Shown: positions 17,312 to 25,372 of the stretch, piece by piece | Position numbering within the stretch: position 1 is the first letter of the stretch | Layout of the letters: each line of letters begins with the position of its first letter | Source: Georgenia satyanarayanai | Lineage (GTDB): Bacteria; Actinomycetota; Actinomycetes; Actinomycetales; Actinomycetaceae | Assembly: GCF_900116375.1 (NCBI RefSeq) | Contig: NZ_UETB01000009.1 | Location: 62,001 to 126,000 of the forward strand | Direction: 5' to 3' | Length of the DNA stretch: 64,000 nucleotides | Notes under the pieces: generated by a model | Seen by the model: only the letters and a program-made list of their open reading frames with translations | What the model was told of the DNA's origin: nothing | Databases searched by the model: none | Made by a program: the position numbers and the translations under genes

Positions 17312-17753
17312 GACCCTGCTGCCCCCCGAGGCCTACTCCACGTGGGTGCCGGTCCTCGGCGGCGTGCTGCTGCTCGCCGTCGCGGCCTGGTACGCCTTCG
17401 TGCTGCTCTCCACCCGCCGCCCGGACCGTGCCCGCGAGCCGGGACCGCTGAGCCGGGACGGCCGCGCCCGCTACGAGGAGGACGTCGAGGCGGCGCTCGC
17501 CGCCTACCGCAGCGGGGAGCGCGACGTGCGCACCCTGCACCTCGACCTCGCGCGCATCATGCGCTCCTTCGCCTCCGAGCGGATCGGGCGCGACGTGCGC
17601 TCGTGGACCGCCGGCGAGATCGCCGACCACGACCCGACGGCGCAGCTCGGTGACCTCCTGCACCTGTGGGAGGAGCCGTCCTTCGCGCGGCGCAGCGACG
17701 CGGAGGCCGAGACGGCCGTGCAGCGCGCCAGGGAGGTGATCCGCCGGTGGTGA
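17298..17753 (+). CDS. small single-pass membrane protein of the MoxR operon
   Basis: A 151-residue protein with one membrane helix (about residues 17-36, VPVLGGVLLLAVAAWYAFVLL) and a charged cytoplasmic domain containing RYEEDVEAALAAYRSG and RIMRSFASERIGRD. This position in MoxR/DUF58 operons is usually held by a DUF4381- or DUF4129-like protein, and the size fits, but I cannot assign a family with certainty. The GTG at 17298 has GGAGG 8 nt upstream and lies inside the DUF58 gene. Its stop overlaps the following start (TGATG). Confidence 0.8.
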   Translation: MSGAETLLPPEAYSTWVPVLGGVLLLAVAAWYAFVLLSTRRPDRAREPGPLSRDGRARYEEDVEAALAAYRSGERDVRTLHLDLARIMRSFASERIGRDVRSWTAGEIADHDPTAQLGDLLHLWEEPSFARRSDAEAETAVQRAREVIRRW

Positions 17754-18769
17754 TGCTCATGGCGTGGCTCATCCCCGTGGTCCTCGGCGTCGTCGTCCTC
17801 GCGGCGGTCCTCGGCTGGTTCCGGCCGCGGCACTCCCGCGAGACGAGGTCGGTGCGGTGGGTGGCCAACACCGCCTACCTCCGCCGGCTGCCCACCTACC
17901 GCCGCCGGATGCGGCTCTACCAGGTCGCGCTCGGCGGGGTGGGTGTCTTCGCGCTCGTCGCGGCCCTCGGCTCCTCGCTGCTGCTCGCCCGCCCGGCCGA
18001 GCGGGACGTGCGCGCGGAGGTCCTGGCCACCCGCGACATCGTCCTGTGCCTGGACGTGTCCGGCTCGATGATCGAGTTCGACACCGAGATCGTCCAGACC
18101 TTCTCCGAGATGGTCGAGGGCTTCGACGGCGAGCGGATCGCGCTGTCGGTGTGGAACTCGACCTCCCGCACCGTCTTCCCGCTCACCGACGACTACGCCC
18201 TCGTCACCGACGAGCTCGACGCGGCCGCCACCGCCCTGGACTTCGACCTCGACGCCCTCGTCCACGCCCCCGAGGCGCTGGACCGGCTCGAGGAGTTCGT
18301 CGCCGGGACGATGTCGCTGGACCCCAACTCCTCCTCGCTCGTCGGGGACGGCCTGGCCACCTGCGCCTACGCCTTCGACGAGACGGACACCGAGCGCTCC
18401 CGCTCGATCATCATCGCGACCGACAACCAGGTGCTCGGCGAGCCGATCTACGGCCTCCAGGAGGCCGCCGACCTCGCCGCCGAGCGCGACATCCGCCTCT
18501 ACGGCCTGTTCGCCGCCTCCGACGAGGCGTACTCCCCGGAGAACGAGGAGGCCTACCGGCAGGCCATCACGGGGCACGGCGGGCTCGTCTACAACGCCGA
18601 CGACCCCGGCGCCGTCGACGCGATCATCGAGGACATCGCCTCCCAGCAGGCCGTGGAGCTCGAGGCCGAGCCGGAGGTCGTCATCACCGACCGGCCCGAG
18701 ACCGTCCTGTGGATCGCCGTCGCCGGCGTCGCCGGGCTGGTCCTCGCCGCGTGGAGGCTGCGGTCATGA
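17753..18769 (+). CDS. VWA-domain membrane protein 1
   Basis: A 338-residue BatA-like protein. Two N-terminal membrane helices (about 4-22 and 60-80) precede a von Willebrand A domain with a complete MIDAS motif DVSGS (in LCLDVSGSMIEFD), and a C-terminal helix (about 316-333) anchors it. The metal-binding Thr/Asp segments are seen around MSLDPNSSSLVGDGLA and IIATDNQ. It probably forms an outward-facing adhesion or scaffold domain serviced by the MoxR ATPase. ATG 17753 shares a base with the preceding stop; GTG codons at 17747 and 17750 are alternative starts. Next start overlaps as ATGA. Confidence 0.88.
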   Translation: MLMAWLIPVVLGVVVLAAVLGWFRPRHSRETRSVRWVANTAYLRRLPTYRRRMRLYQVALGGVGVFALVAALGSSLLLARPAERDVRAEVLATRDIVLCLDVSGSMIEFDTEIVQTFSEMVEGFDGERIALSVWNSTSRTVFPLTDDYALVTDELDAAATALDFDLDALVHAPEALDRLEEFVAGTMSLDPNSSSLVGDGLATCAYAFDETDTERSRSIIIATDNQVLGEPIYGLQEAADLAAERDIRLYGLFAASDEAYSPENEEAYRQAITGHGGLVYNADDPGAVDAIIEDIASQQAVELEAEPEVVITDRPETVLWIAVAGVAGLVLAAWRLRS

Positions 18770-19809
18770 TCCTGCGACTCGTGTGGCCGCTGTGGGTCAT
18801 CGCCCTGGTCCTCCTGCCGCTCATCGTCGTCTGCGTCCTCGCCGCCGTGCGGGCCCGCCGCACCGAGGACGGCTCCTTCGCCGCGTGGCTGCGCCGCGGG
18901 GGCATGGTCCTCGCGCTCGCGGCGATCGCGCTGGGCCCGGCCGTGCCGAGCACGACGACGACGGTCGCGACCAACGTCGAGATGTTCTTCGTCGTCGACC
19001 GCACCGGCTCGATGGCGGCGGAGGACTACGACGGCGGACGCCCCCGGCTGGACGGCGTGCGGCACGACGTCGAGGCGCTCGTCGAGGCGATGCCGGGCGC
19101 CCGCTACTCCGTCATCACCTTCGACTCCCAGGCCGCGCGCCAGCTGCCTCTCACCACCGACGCCCGGGCGGTGAGCACGTGGGCCGAGACCCTCGTCCAG
19201 GAGATCACCTACTACTCGGCGGGCTCCGCCGTCGACCGTCCGTTGCCGGCGCTGCGCGGCGCCCTCGAGGGCGCCGCCGACCGCAACCCCGAGAACGTCC
19301 GGCTCGTCTTCCTCCTGTCCGACGGCGAGAACACCCGCGGTGACGGGACGGGGGACAGCGAGACACAGTCCTACGCGGAGCTCGCACCCCTGGTCGACGG
19401 GGGCGCGGTGCTCGGGTACGGCACCGCCGAGGGCGGGCAGATGCGCTTCTACGACGGCACCGAGACGACCGGCCCCGGCACCGACGCACCGTGGATCCTC
19501 GACGAGACCCAGCCCGGCTCCCCGGCGGCCGTCTCGCAGATCGACGAGACCCAGCTGCGGCGCGTGGCCGAGCAGCTCGGTGTCGACTACACCCACCGCA
19601 CCGCCCCCACGGACGTGTCGGGGCTCGTGGCCGGCATCGACGCCGAGACCATCGCCGCGGAGGACGGCCGCCGCGAGGTGTCCGTCTACGAGGACGTCTA
19701 CTGGCCGGCGGCCACGGTGCTCGCCGTCCTGCTCGCCTGGGAGGCGTGGTACCTGGCGCGCCGGTTCCCCCGTCCCTTCGCGTCCCGCCGAGGAGGGAGC
19801 GCCGCATGA
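18766..19809 (+). CDS. VWA-domain membrane protein 2
   Basis: A 347-residue BatA/BatB-like protein with helices at about 5-27 and 44-60, a VWA domain and a C-terminal helix (about 307-325). The MIDAS is altered: VVDRTGSM has DRTGS instead of DxSGS, keeping Asp and Ser but changing the middle. LLSDGENTRGDG supplies the later metal ligand. It pairs with the upstream VWA protein; two different VWA proteins in tandem behind MoxR is the usual Bat-type arrangement. ATGA overlap with the gene before and after supports translational coupling. Confidence 0.88.
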   Translation: MILRLVWPLWVIALVLLPLIVVCVLAAVRARRTEDGSFAAWLRRGGMVLALAAIALGPAVPSTTTTVATNVEMFFVVDRTGSMAAEDYDGGRPRLDGVRHDVEALVEAMPGARYSVITFDSQAARQLPLTTDARAVSTWAETLVQEITYYSAGSAVDRPLPALRGALEGAADRNPENVRLVFLLSDGENTRGDGTGDSETQSYAELAPLVDGGAVLGYGTAEGGQMRFYDGTETTGPGTDAPWILDETQPGSPAAVSQIDETQLRRVAEQLGVDYTHRTAPTDVSGLVAGIDAETIAAEDGRREVSVYEDVYWPAATVLAVLLAWEAWYLARRFPRPFASRRGGSAA

Positions 19810-20666
19810 CCGCCGAGGACGTCACGCAGCCGGAGCGCCCGCCGCTGCCCGCCCACCTGCGCCGCCGCCGACGGCTGCTCGCGTGGTCCGCGCCGGTGGT
19901 GCTGGCCTTCCTCGTCACCGGGTCCCTGCTCCTGGGCACGGTGCTGGGCGCCGCCCTGGGCACCCGCGACTTCGACGCGCTGCGCTTCCCGGAGGCGGCG
20001 CGGCAGTACCAGGCGCAGCAGCGCTGGACCGGCTTCGCCGAGCAGTGGAAGGCGTGGTTCAACAGCGGCACCGCGCAGTACCGGGCCGAGGAGCACTTCC
20101 TCGCGGTCGAGGACCTGCGCGTCGCGCTCGACCTGGTCCCCGAGGCGGGTCCGCTGCCGGACGGCCCGGAGGGCAGCAAGGCGCCGGAGTCGCCCGAGTG
20201 CCGGGTCCGGACCAACCTCTCCCTGGCGATCGAGGCGATGGGGGACGTCGCCGCGACGGACGACGAGGACCCCGGCATGGCCGAGGTCTACTACGCCGAG
20301 GCGCAGGAGGTCATCGCGCCCTGCACGAGCTCCGCGGAGAACGAGGAGACCTCCGAGCGCCAGGAGGACAAGGAGCAGCAGGCCCGCGAGGACCAGCAGG
20401 ACCCCCAGGAGGAGCCCTCGGAGCAGCCCTCGGGGGAGCCGAGCGACGAGCCGAGCGACGAGCCCAGCGACCAGCCCTCCGACGGGCCGAGCGACCAGCC
20501 CACCGACGAGCCGAGCGACGAGCCGGGCGAGCAGGACCCCACCGACGAGCCGAGCGACGACCCCCGGCGTGAGGAGCTCGAGGACCGCAACCGCGAGGCC
20601 GAGCGCGACCGGCAGGAGCAGCAGGAGCGCGGTGGCGGAGGGTTCGGCGGCGGCCAGAACTGGTAG
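19806..20666 (+). CDS. membrane protein with acidic Pro-Ser-Asp-Glu repeat tail
   Basis: A 286-residue protein ending the MoxR operon. A short basic N-terminus (LRRRRRLL) leads into one membrane helix (about 28-50). A 120-residue domain with helical TPR-like character follows (FAEQWKAWFNSGTAQYRAEEHF; split FAEQWKAWFNSG, AQYRAEEHFLAVEDLR), with several Cys residues. Then comes a very acidic low-complexity tail built on PSDE/PSDQ units, and a Gly-rich end (GGGGFGGGQNW). This matches the BatC-like TPR component of Bat operons in position. The tail is probably outside the membrane if the topology is N-in. Function is inferred from context only. Confidence 0.8.
   Translation: MTAEDVTQPERPPLPAHLRRRRRLLAWSAPVVLAFLVTGSLLLGTVLGAALGTRDFDALRFPEAARQYQAQQRWTGFAEQWKAWFNSGTAQYRAEEHFLAVEDLRVALDLVPEAGPLPDGPEGSKAPESPECRVRTNLSLAIEAMGDVAATDDEDPGMAEVYYAEAQEVIAPCTSSAENEETSERQEDKEQQAREDQQDPQEEPSEQPSGEPSDEPSDEPSDQPSDGPSDQPTDEPSDEPGEQDPTDEPSDDPRREELEDRNREAERDRQEQQERGGGGFGGGQNW
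20412..20560 (+). repeat. PSDEPSD-type coding repeat
   Basis: About 150 bp of imperfect 12-nt units (Glu/Gln-Pro-Ser-Asp) at the 3' part of the preceding gene. Units vary (PSDE, PSDQ, PSDG, PTDE), so the repeat is likely prone to slippage and length variation between strains. It is coding, not an array of spaced repeats. Confidence 0.75.
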
Positions 20667-20726
20667 CCGCCCCGGCGGCCGGGGACCCGACGTGTGGAGG
20701 ACCGCCGAGGAGGGGTGCAGACTGAG

Positions 20727-22211
20727 GTGGTGCCGACACCGAGGGAGACGACCGACGTCGTCGTCGTGGGTTCTGGACCCAACGGGCTCGCGGCGGCGGT
20801 GACGATGGCGCGAGCCGGTCTCGGCGTCGTCGTCCTCGAGGCCGAGTCCACGATCGGGGGCGGGGCCCGCACCCTCGACCTCCCCGGCGCGGAGGGCCTG
20901 CGCTACGACGTCTGCTCCGCCGTCCACCCCCTCGCGACGGCCAGCCCCTTCCTCGCCGAGTTCGACCTCCCCTCCCGCGGGGTGGAGCTCGTCACCCCCG
21001 AGCTGTCCTACGCCCACCCGCTCGACGGCGGCCGCGCCGGCCTCGCGTGGCGGGACCTCGAGCGGACGGTCGACGGCCTCGGCGCCGATGGCCCGGCGTG
21101 GCAGCGGCTCTTCGGGCCGCTGACGCGTGAGCCGGAGGCGGTCGTCGGCGCCACGCTGGGGGACATGCGCAGCATCCCGCCGGAGCTGCGCACGCCGAGC
21201 GGCGTGCGCGCCGCCGTCGCCTTCGGTCTGCGGGTGCTCACCCAGGGCACCCACCTGTGGAACCTCCCCTTCCGCAGCGACGTCGCCCCGGCCATGGTCA
21301 CGGGCGTCGCCGGCCACGCCATCGCGCCGCTGCCGGGCCTCGCCCCCGCGGGCGTGGCGCTGATGCTCGGCACGCTCGCCCACGGTGTCGGCTGGCGCAT
21401 CCCCGTGGGCGGCTCGCAGGCGATCGTCGACGCGCTCGTCGCCGACCTCGAGGCCCACGGCGGGCAGGTGCGCACCGACGTGCGGGTGCGCTCGTGGCGC
21501 GACATGCCCCGCGCCCGCACCTACCTCCTCGACACGACGCCCCGGGTGGCCGCGGGCATCTGGGGGGACCGGATGCCCGCGGCCATCGCCCGGCGGCTGC
21601 GTACGGCCCCGCGCGGCGGCGGCGCCGCGAAGGTCGACTTCGTCCTCGACGGTCCCGTCCCGTGGGCGGTGCCCGAGGTGGGGCAGGCCTTCACCGTCCA
21701 CGTCGGCGGCAGCCGCGAGCAGATCACCGCCGCCGAGACCCAGGTGGCACGCGGCCTCATGCCCGAGCGGCCCAGCGTCCTCCTGTCCGACCCCGCCGTG
21801 GCCGACCCCGGGCGCGAGCAGGGCGGGTTGCGACCGCTGTGGACCTACGCCCACGTGCCCGCCGGCTCCGACGTCGACATGACCGAGGCGATCACGCGGC
21901 AGATCGAGCGTTTCGCGCCCGGGTTCCGCGACGTCGTCGTCGACAGCGTGAGCGTGCCGGCGGCGCGGATGGTCGAGCACAACGCCAACCTCGCCGGTGG
22001 CGACATCGCCGGTGGTGAGGTGACGATGCGCCGTGTCCTCGGTGGTCCCACCGGCCGCTGGGACCCCTACTTCCTCGGCATCCCCGGCGTGTACCTGTGC
22101 TCGTCCTCGGCGCCCCCCGCGCCGGGCGTCCACGGCATGAACGGCTGGCACGCCGCCCGCCGGGCGCTGCGCCGGCGCTTCGGCCTGCCCGTCCCCTCCC
22201 TCGCCCCCTGA
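20727..22211 (+). CDS. FAD-dependent phytoene-desaturase-family oxidoreductase
   Basis: An approximately 494-residue flavoprotein. The N-terminal Rossmann motif VVVVGSGPNGLAAAVTMARAG and the following Glu (VVLEAE) bind FAD, and a C-terminal motif (YLCSSSAPPAPGVHGMNGWHAA; split YLCSSSAPPAP, GVHGMNGWHAA) matches the carotenoid-desaturase/amine-oxidase fold. No carotenoid genes are nearby, so the substrate is unknown. The start is uncertain: GTG codons at 20694, 20715, 20727 and 20730 are in frame. I prefer 20727 because GAGGAGG lies about 13 nt upstream and the sequence reaches the Rossmann strand at typical length. Monocistronic by context. Confidence 0.85.
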   Translation: MVPTPRETTDVVVVGSGPNGLAAAVTMARAGLGVVVLEAESTIGGGARTLDLPGAEGLRYDVCSAVHPLATASPFLAEFDLPSRGVELVTPELSYAHPLDGGRAGLAWRDLERTVDGLGADGPAWQRLFGPLTREPEAVVGATLGDMRSIPPELRTPSGVRAAVAFGLRVLTQGTHLWNLPFRSDVAPAMVTGVAGHAIAPLPGLAPAGVALMLGTLAHGVGWRIPVGGSQAIVDALVADLEAHGGQVRTDVRVRSWRDMPRARTYLLDTTPRVAAGIWGDRMPAAIARRLRTAPRGGGAAKVDFVLDGPVPWAVPEVGQAFTVHVGGSREQITAAETQVARGLMPERPSVLLSDPAVADPGREQGGLRPLWTYAHVPAGSDVDMTEAITRQIERFAPGFRDVVVDSVSVPAARMVEHNANLAGGDIAGGEVTMRRVLGGPTGRWDPYFLGIPGVYLCSSSAPPAPGVHGMNGWHAARRALRRRFGLPVPSLAP

Positions 22212-22261
22212 CCGACGACGACGGCGTCCGGGCGCCCGCGTCCTGGGCGGTCCCGGCCCGG

Positions 22262-22267
22262 TAGGGT
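22262..22267 (+). promoter_or_regulatory. -10 box TAGGGT upstream of aroD
   Basis: TAGGGT lies 31 nt before the aroD ATG, leaving a short leader with the AAGGAG Shine-Dalgarno at 22285-22290. No clear -35 hexamer is visible. Confidence 0.4.
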
Positions 22268-22297
22268 GCCCTGCGGACCGAGTGAAGGAGAGTGCGG

Positions 22298-23062
22298 ATG
22301 GGCGGCGTCGTGCGGCTGCGTGACGTGGCGGTCGGGGAGGGGCGGGTCAAGATCGCCGCCCCGCTGTGCTCGCCGACCCTCGAGGCGCTCCTCGAGGAGG
22401 CGGGGCGGGTGACCGCCGCGGGCGTCGACGTCGCAGAGTGGCGCGCCGACTACCTCCTCGCCTCCCGTCCCGACGCGCCGCTGGAGGAGCTGCCGGCCGC
22501 CCTGCGCGAGCGCTTGGGTGCCACACCCCTGCTCCTCACCGTGCGCAGCGCCGAGGAGGGCGGACAGGTCACCCTCGACGACGCCGCGTACGCCGCGGCC
22601 GTGTCGGCCCTCCTCGACGGCGGCGCCGGCGACGCGGTCGACCTCGAGCTCGCGCGTGGTCGCGTGCTGCCCTCACTCGTCGACCGCGCCCGGGAGGTGG
22701 GCGCTCAGGTGCTCGTCTCGAGCCACGACGTCACGGGCACCCCGTCCGCCGCGGAGATGGCCGACCGGCTGGCCGCGATGGCCGCGGCCGGCGCGGACGT
22801 CGTCAAGATCGCCGTCACGGCGCGGGACCCGCTCGACGTCATCGCCCTGCTCGAGGCGACGTGCACGGCCGACCGGGAGCTCGACGTCCCCGTCGTGACG
22901 ATGGCGATGGGCCCGCTGGGCCTGGTGAGCCGCCTGTGCGGGGAGGTCTTCGGCTCCGCCGTCACCTTCGGGTCGGTCGACCGGGCCTCGGCGCCCGGGC
23001 AGATCGACGTCGCCCGCCTGCGGGACGTCGTCGGGCTCGTCCACGAGCACGCGGCGCGATGA
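22298..23062 (+). CDS. aroD: type I 3-dehydroquinate dehydratase
   Basis: A 254-residue class I dehydroquinase converting 3-dehydroquinate to 3-dehydroshikimate in the shikimate pathway, in the cytosol. The Schiff-base lysine is K170 (VVKIAV) and the general acid/base is H143 (SSHD), at the same numbers as in the enterobacterial enzymes. VAEWRADYL carries the substrate-binding Glu/Arg pair and the C-terminus ends in the Ser-Ala-Pro-Gly-Gln motif (SAPGQIDV). The ATG at 22298 has AAGGAG 7 nt upstream. Many actinobacteria use the unrelated type II AroQ, so a type I enzyme is worth noting. Overlaps the next gene by ATGA. Confidence 0.93.
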   Translation: MGGVVRLRDVAVGEGRVKIAAPLCSPTLEALLEEAGRVTAAGVDVAEWRADYLLASRPDAPLEELPAALRERLGATPLLLTVRSAEEGGQVTLDDAAYAAAVSALLDGGAGDAVDLELARGRVLPSLVDRAREVGAQVLVSSHDVTGTPSAAEMADRLAAMAAAGADVVKIAVTARDPLDVIALLEATCTADRELDVPVVTMAMGPLGLVSRLCGEVFGSAVTFGSVDRASAPGQIDVARLRDVVGLVHEHAAR

Positions 23063-23583
23063 GCCAGCCGCCCCCACCGACGGGAGCGCCGCAGGAGCCG
23101 TGGAGGCCGCCCGCCGGTCCCTACCGCCCGCCCGCCGGCCCCCGCCCGCCCGCCGGCGCCGGCCCGGCCGCTGGCCCGTCCCGTCCCGCTGCCGATCCCT
23201 ACCGGCCGGGCGGCTACGCCCTCCCGTACCAGGCCACGCCGCCCGGTCCGACCGGCTCGCCCCTGGACGCCTACGCCTACCAGCTGCCCGCCCCGCGCCG
23301 GCGGACGGGGCTCGTGGTGGCGATCGTCGTCGGCGCGGTGGCTCTCCTCGCCGCGCTCACCGTCGTCGTCGTCGCGCTCGTGGGACTCGTGGGCGGCGGT
23401 CGGGCCTACGGCGAGGACGCCGACCTCGACCGCCTGTGGGACTCCTGCGCGGAGGGAGACGCGCAGGCCTGCGACGACCTCTACCTCGAGTCCCCGGTCG
23501 GCTCGGAGTACGAGGAGTACGGCGACACCTGCGGCGGCCGCTTCCCGCCGGGCGAGCAGCTGTGGTGCCGCGGGCGCATGTGA
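23059..23583 (+). CDS. Pro-rich single-pass membrane protein with C-terminal DLDRLWDSC domain
   Basis: A 174-residue protein. The first 75 residues are Pro/Gly-rich and disordered (PPAGPYRPPAGPRPPAG), one membrane helix spans about 88-112, and a short external domain follows. That domain carries LWDSCAEGDAQACDDLY, SPVGSEYEEYGDTCGGR and WCRGRM, with four cysteines likely forming disulfides. I have seen this C-terminal arrangement in uncharacterised actinobacterial proteins; function unknown. It overlaps aroD by 4 bp and converges with the Nudix gene 2 bp downstream. Confidence 0.8.
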   Translation: MSQPPPPTGAPQEPWRPPAGPYRPPAGPRPPAGAGPAAGPSRPAADPYRPGGYALPYQATPPGPTGSPLDAYAYQLPAPRRRTGLVVAIVVGAVALLAALTVVVVALVGLVGGGRAYGEDADLDRLWDSCAEGDAQACDDLYLESPVGSEYEEYGDTCGGRFPPGEQLWCRGRM

Positions 23584-23585
23584 GC

Positions 23586-24032
23586 TCAGCCCCGCAGCCC
23601 GAGCACCGCGACGACCGGCAGGTCTGCCGGTAGCCACGGCAGCGCGGCCCAGTCGGCCTGGCCGACCCACTGCAGCGCGTCGTGGTCGACCAGCGGCCGC
23701 GGGCTGCCCGTCCCGACGCCGGCCAGCCACACGCGCAGGCGCAGCGCGGAGGTGATCGGCCAGTCCCCGTCGAGCGGCCCCGTCACGCGCGCCCCCAGGC
23801 AGACGCGGACCCCGAGCTCCTCGTGCAGCTCGCGGTGGAGCGCAGCGACGGGGTCCTCCCCGGGCTCGACCTTCCCGCCGGGCAGCTCCCACCGGCCGGC
23901 GAGCTCGACCGGTGCGGACCGGCGGGCGGCGAGCAGCCGCGAGGGCCGGGTGACGTCGTCGACGATCGCCGCGGCGACGACGAGACGGCCCGTCCAGGCG
24001 GGAGGGGCGCTGTCAGGGCGACGATCGGGCAC
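23586..24032 (-). CDS. Nudix hydrolase, MutT-like (8-oxo-dGTP type)
   Basis: A 148-residue Nudix enzyme. The Nudix box is complete: GGKVEPGEDPVAALHRELHEE with the following LGV (written in parts to show G-x5-E-x7-REL-x-EE-x-G). ELPGGK-like spacing and the WELPGGK entry match MutT-type sanitation enzymes that hydrolyse oxidised dGTP or CTP. GTG 24032 is selected because TAGCGT lies 7 nt upstream on the minus strand; another GTG at 24041 overlaps that box. Soluble, monocistronic. Exact nucleotide specificity is not readable. Confidence 0.87.
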   Translation of the reverse strand: MPDRRPDSAPPAWTGRLVVAAAIVDDVTRPSRLLAARRSAPVELAGRWELPGGKVEPGEDPVAALHRELHEELGVRVCLGARVTGPLDGDWPITSALRLRVWLAGVGTGSPRPLVDHDALQWVGQADWAALPWLPADLPVVAVLGLRG

Positions 24033-24078
24033 GCCGTGCACGCTACCGCTGCCGCCCTCGCCACGGCACGATGGCGGG

Positions 24079-24789
24079 ATGGACCTGACGGCGGTGCTCG
24101 CGCGGCTGCGCCCGGGCGCGGCGCTCGCGGAGCTCGGCGTGGCGGACGCGGCTGTGTGGGCGGCGCTCGCGGCGGGGCTGCTCGTCGTGGGTGTGCGTCC
24201 GCTGTGGCGGGTGCTGCGCGTGGTGGTCACCGTGGTCCACGAGCTCGGCCACGCGGTCGTCGGCGTCCTCGTCGGACGCTCGTTCACCGGCCTGGTGCTG
24301 CGCCCGGACATGTCGGGGCACGCCGTCACGGTGGGGCGCTCCCGCGGCCCCGGACGGGTGGCGACGACGTGGGCCGGCTACCCGGCACCCGCGATCGTCG
24401 GTCTCGCGCTCGTCCTCGCGGGGACGAGCGGGTGGTCGGGTGCGGCGACCTTCGTCGTGGCGCTGCTCCTCCTGCTCGCCCTGCTGCGCTCCCGGTCGGT
24501 CTACACGGGTCTGGTCATGGTGGCGGCCCTGGGCCTCGCGGCATGGCTGTGGTGGGCGGCCGACGAGCGGGTCCGGGGCCTGGCGCTGCTCACCGTGGGC
24601 GTCGTGCTGCTGCTCGGCGCCTGGCGGCACCTCGGCGCTGTGCTCCGTGCGCCGGACCGTGGCTCGGACCCGGCGGTGCTCGCGCGCCTCACCCGGGTGC
24701 CGGCGGCGCTGTGGGTGCTGTCCTTCGCCGCCGTCCTGGCTGTCTCGAGCTGGCTCGCTGCCGGCCGGCTGTGGGAGCTGGTGCGTTGA
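24079..24789 (+). CDS. M50B-like membrane metalloprotease family protein
   Basis: A 236-residue integral membrane protein of the peptidase M50B-like type. The zinc motif HELGH is at residues 54-58, in VVTVVHELGHAVVGVL. About six hydrophobic segments follow and there is a conserved YPAPAIVGL loop. The second-half metal ligand of true S2P proteases is not obvious, so proteolytic activity is not assured. The ATG at 24079 starts the conserved region; an out-of-frame ATG sits 8 nt upstream. The stop (24787-24789) overlaps the -35 region of the following MarR gene. Confidence 0.82.
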   Translation: MDLTAVLARLRPGAALAELGVADAAVWAALAAGLLVVGVRPLWRVLRVVVTVVHELGHAVVGVLVGRSFTGLVLRPDMSGHAVTVGRSRGPGRVATTWAGYPAPAIVGLALVLAGTSGWSGAATFVVALLLLLALLRSRSVYTGLVMVAALGLAAWLWWAADERVRGLALLTVGVVLLLGAWRHLGAVLRAPDRGSDPAVLARLTRVPAALWVLSFAAVLAVSSWLAAGRLWELVR

Positions 24790-24826
24790 CAACGCGGCCG
24801 ACGAGGGCCAATACTTGAACGATCAA
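24786..24826 (+). promoter_or_regulatory. promoter and probable MarR operator
   Basis: TTGACA (24786-24791) and ATACTT/TACTTG (24811-24817) form a promoter with a 19-20 nt spacer. The inverted repeat TTGA-ACGA-TCAA (24815-24826) overlaps the -10 box, typical of a MarR operator controlling its own gene. A following leader ends in AGAGGC before the ATG at 24842. Confidence 0.65.
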
Positions 24827-24841
24827 CCATGAGAGGCACAC

Positions 24842-25339
24842 ATGAGCGATCCGCGCTGGCTGTCCCCCGTCGAGCGGGAGACCTGGCTGAGCATCTCCGA
24901 GCTCGTCACCACGCTACAGGGCGCCCTCGACACGCGTCTGCAGCAGCACGCGGGCGTCACCTTCTACGAGTACATGGTCATGGCCATGCTCTCCGAGCAC
25001 GACGACCGCACCCTCCAGCTCAGCGAGCTCGCCGAGCTGACCTCCGGTTCGCTGTCGCGACTGTCCCACGTGCTCACCCGGCTCGAGCGGCACGGGTGGG
25101 TGGTGCGCGAGCGGTCCCCGCTCAACCCGCGGGCCCGCATCGCCACGCTGACGGACGAGGGTCTGGAGAAGGTGGAGCAGACGGCGCCCGCCCACGTCCG
25201 CGACGTGCGCGAGCTCGTCTTCGACGCCATCGCCCCCGAGGACGTCCCCGAGCTGGCCCGGATCCTCGCCCCGGTGCTCGACCGCGCCCGTCCGCCCGGG
25301 CGCCGCGTGCGCACCGGCCGCGGCCTGGGCGTGCGCTGA
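24842..25339 (+). CDS. MarR-family transcriptional regulator (first of two)
   Basis: A 165-residue winged-helix regulator. The DNA-binding part runs about 55-105 with LQLSELAELTSGSLSRLSHVLTRLE (split LQLSELAELT, SGSLSRLSHVLTRLE) as helix-turn-helix and LNPRARIATLTDEG as wing. MarR dimers bind palindromes and often sense small phenolics or oxidants. The TTGA-n4-TCAA palindrome at the promoter suggests autorepression. No drug exporter is adjacent; the other MarR gene converges on it. The C-terminal codons lie inside a 24-bp tandem duplication. Confidence 0.9.
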   Translation: MSDPRWLSPVERETWLSISELVTTLQGALDTRLQQHAGVTFYEYMVMAMLSEHDDRTLQLSELAELTSGSLSRLSHVLTRLERHGWVVRERSPLNPRARIATLTDEGLEKVEQTAPAHVRDVRELVFDAIAPEDVPELARILAPVLDRARPPGRRVRTGRGLGVR

Positions 25340-25372
25340 TCCAGCAGGCTGGGCGTGCGCTGACCTAGCAGG
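25325..25372. repeat. 24-bp tandem duplication across two convergent gene ends
   Basis: Two adjacent 24-bp units (25325-25348 and 25349-25372), each beginning CTGGGCGTGCGCTGA, match at 22 of 24 positions. The first carries the TGA stop of the plus-strand MarR gene. The second supplies the minus-strand TAG stop of the facing MarR gene, where the first copy has a sense codon. The duplication therefore fixes both C-termini. Confidence 0.8.

Noticed and set aside
20412-20560. CRISPR-like repeat array
   Set aside because: The repeats are contiguous 12-nt coding units in one frame without spacers.
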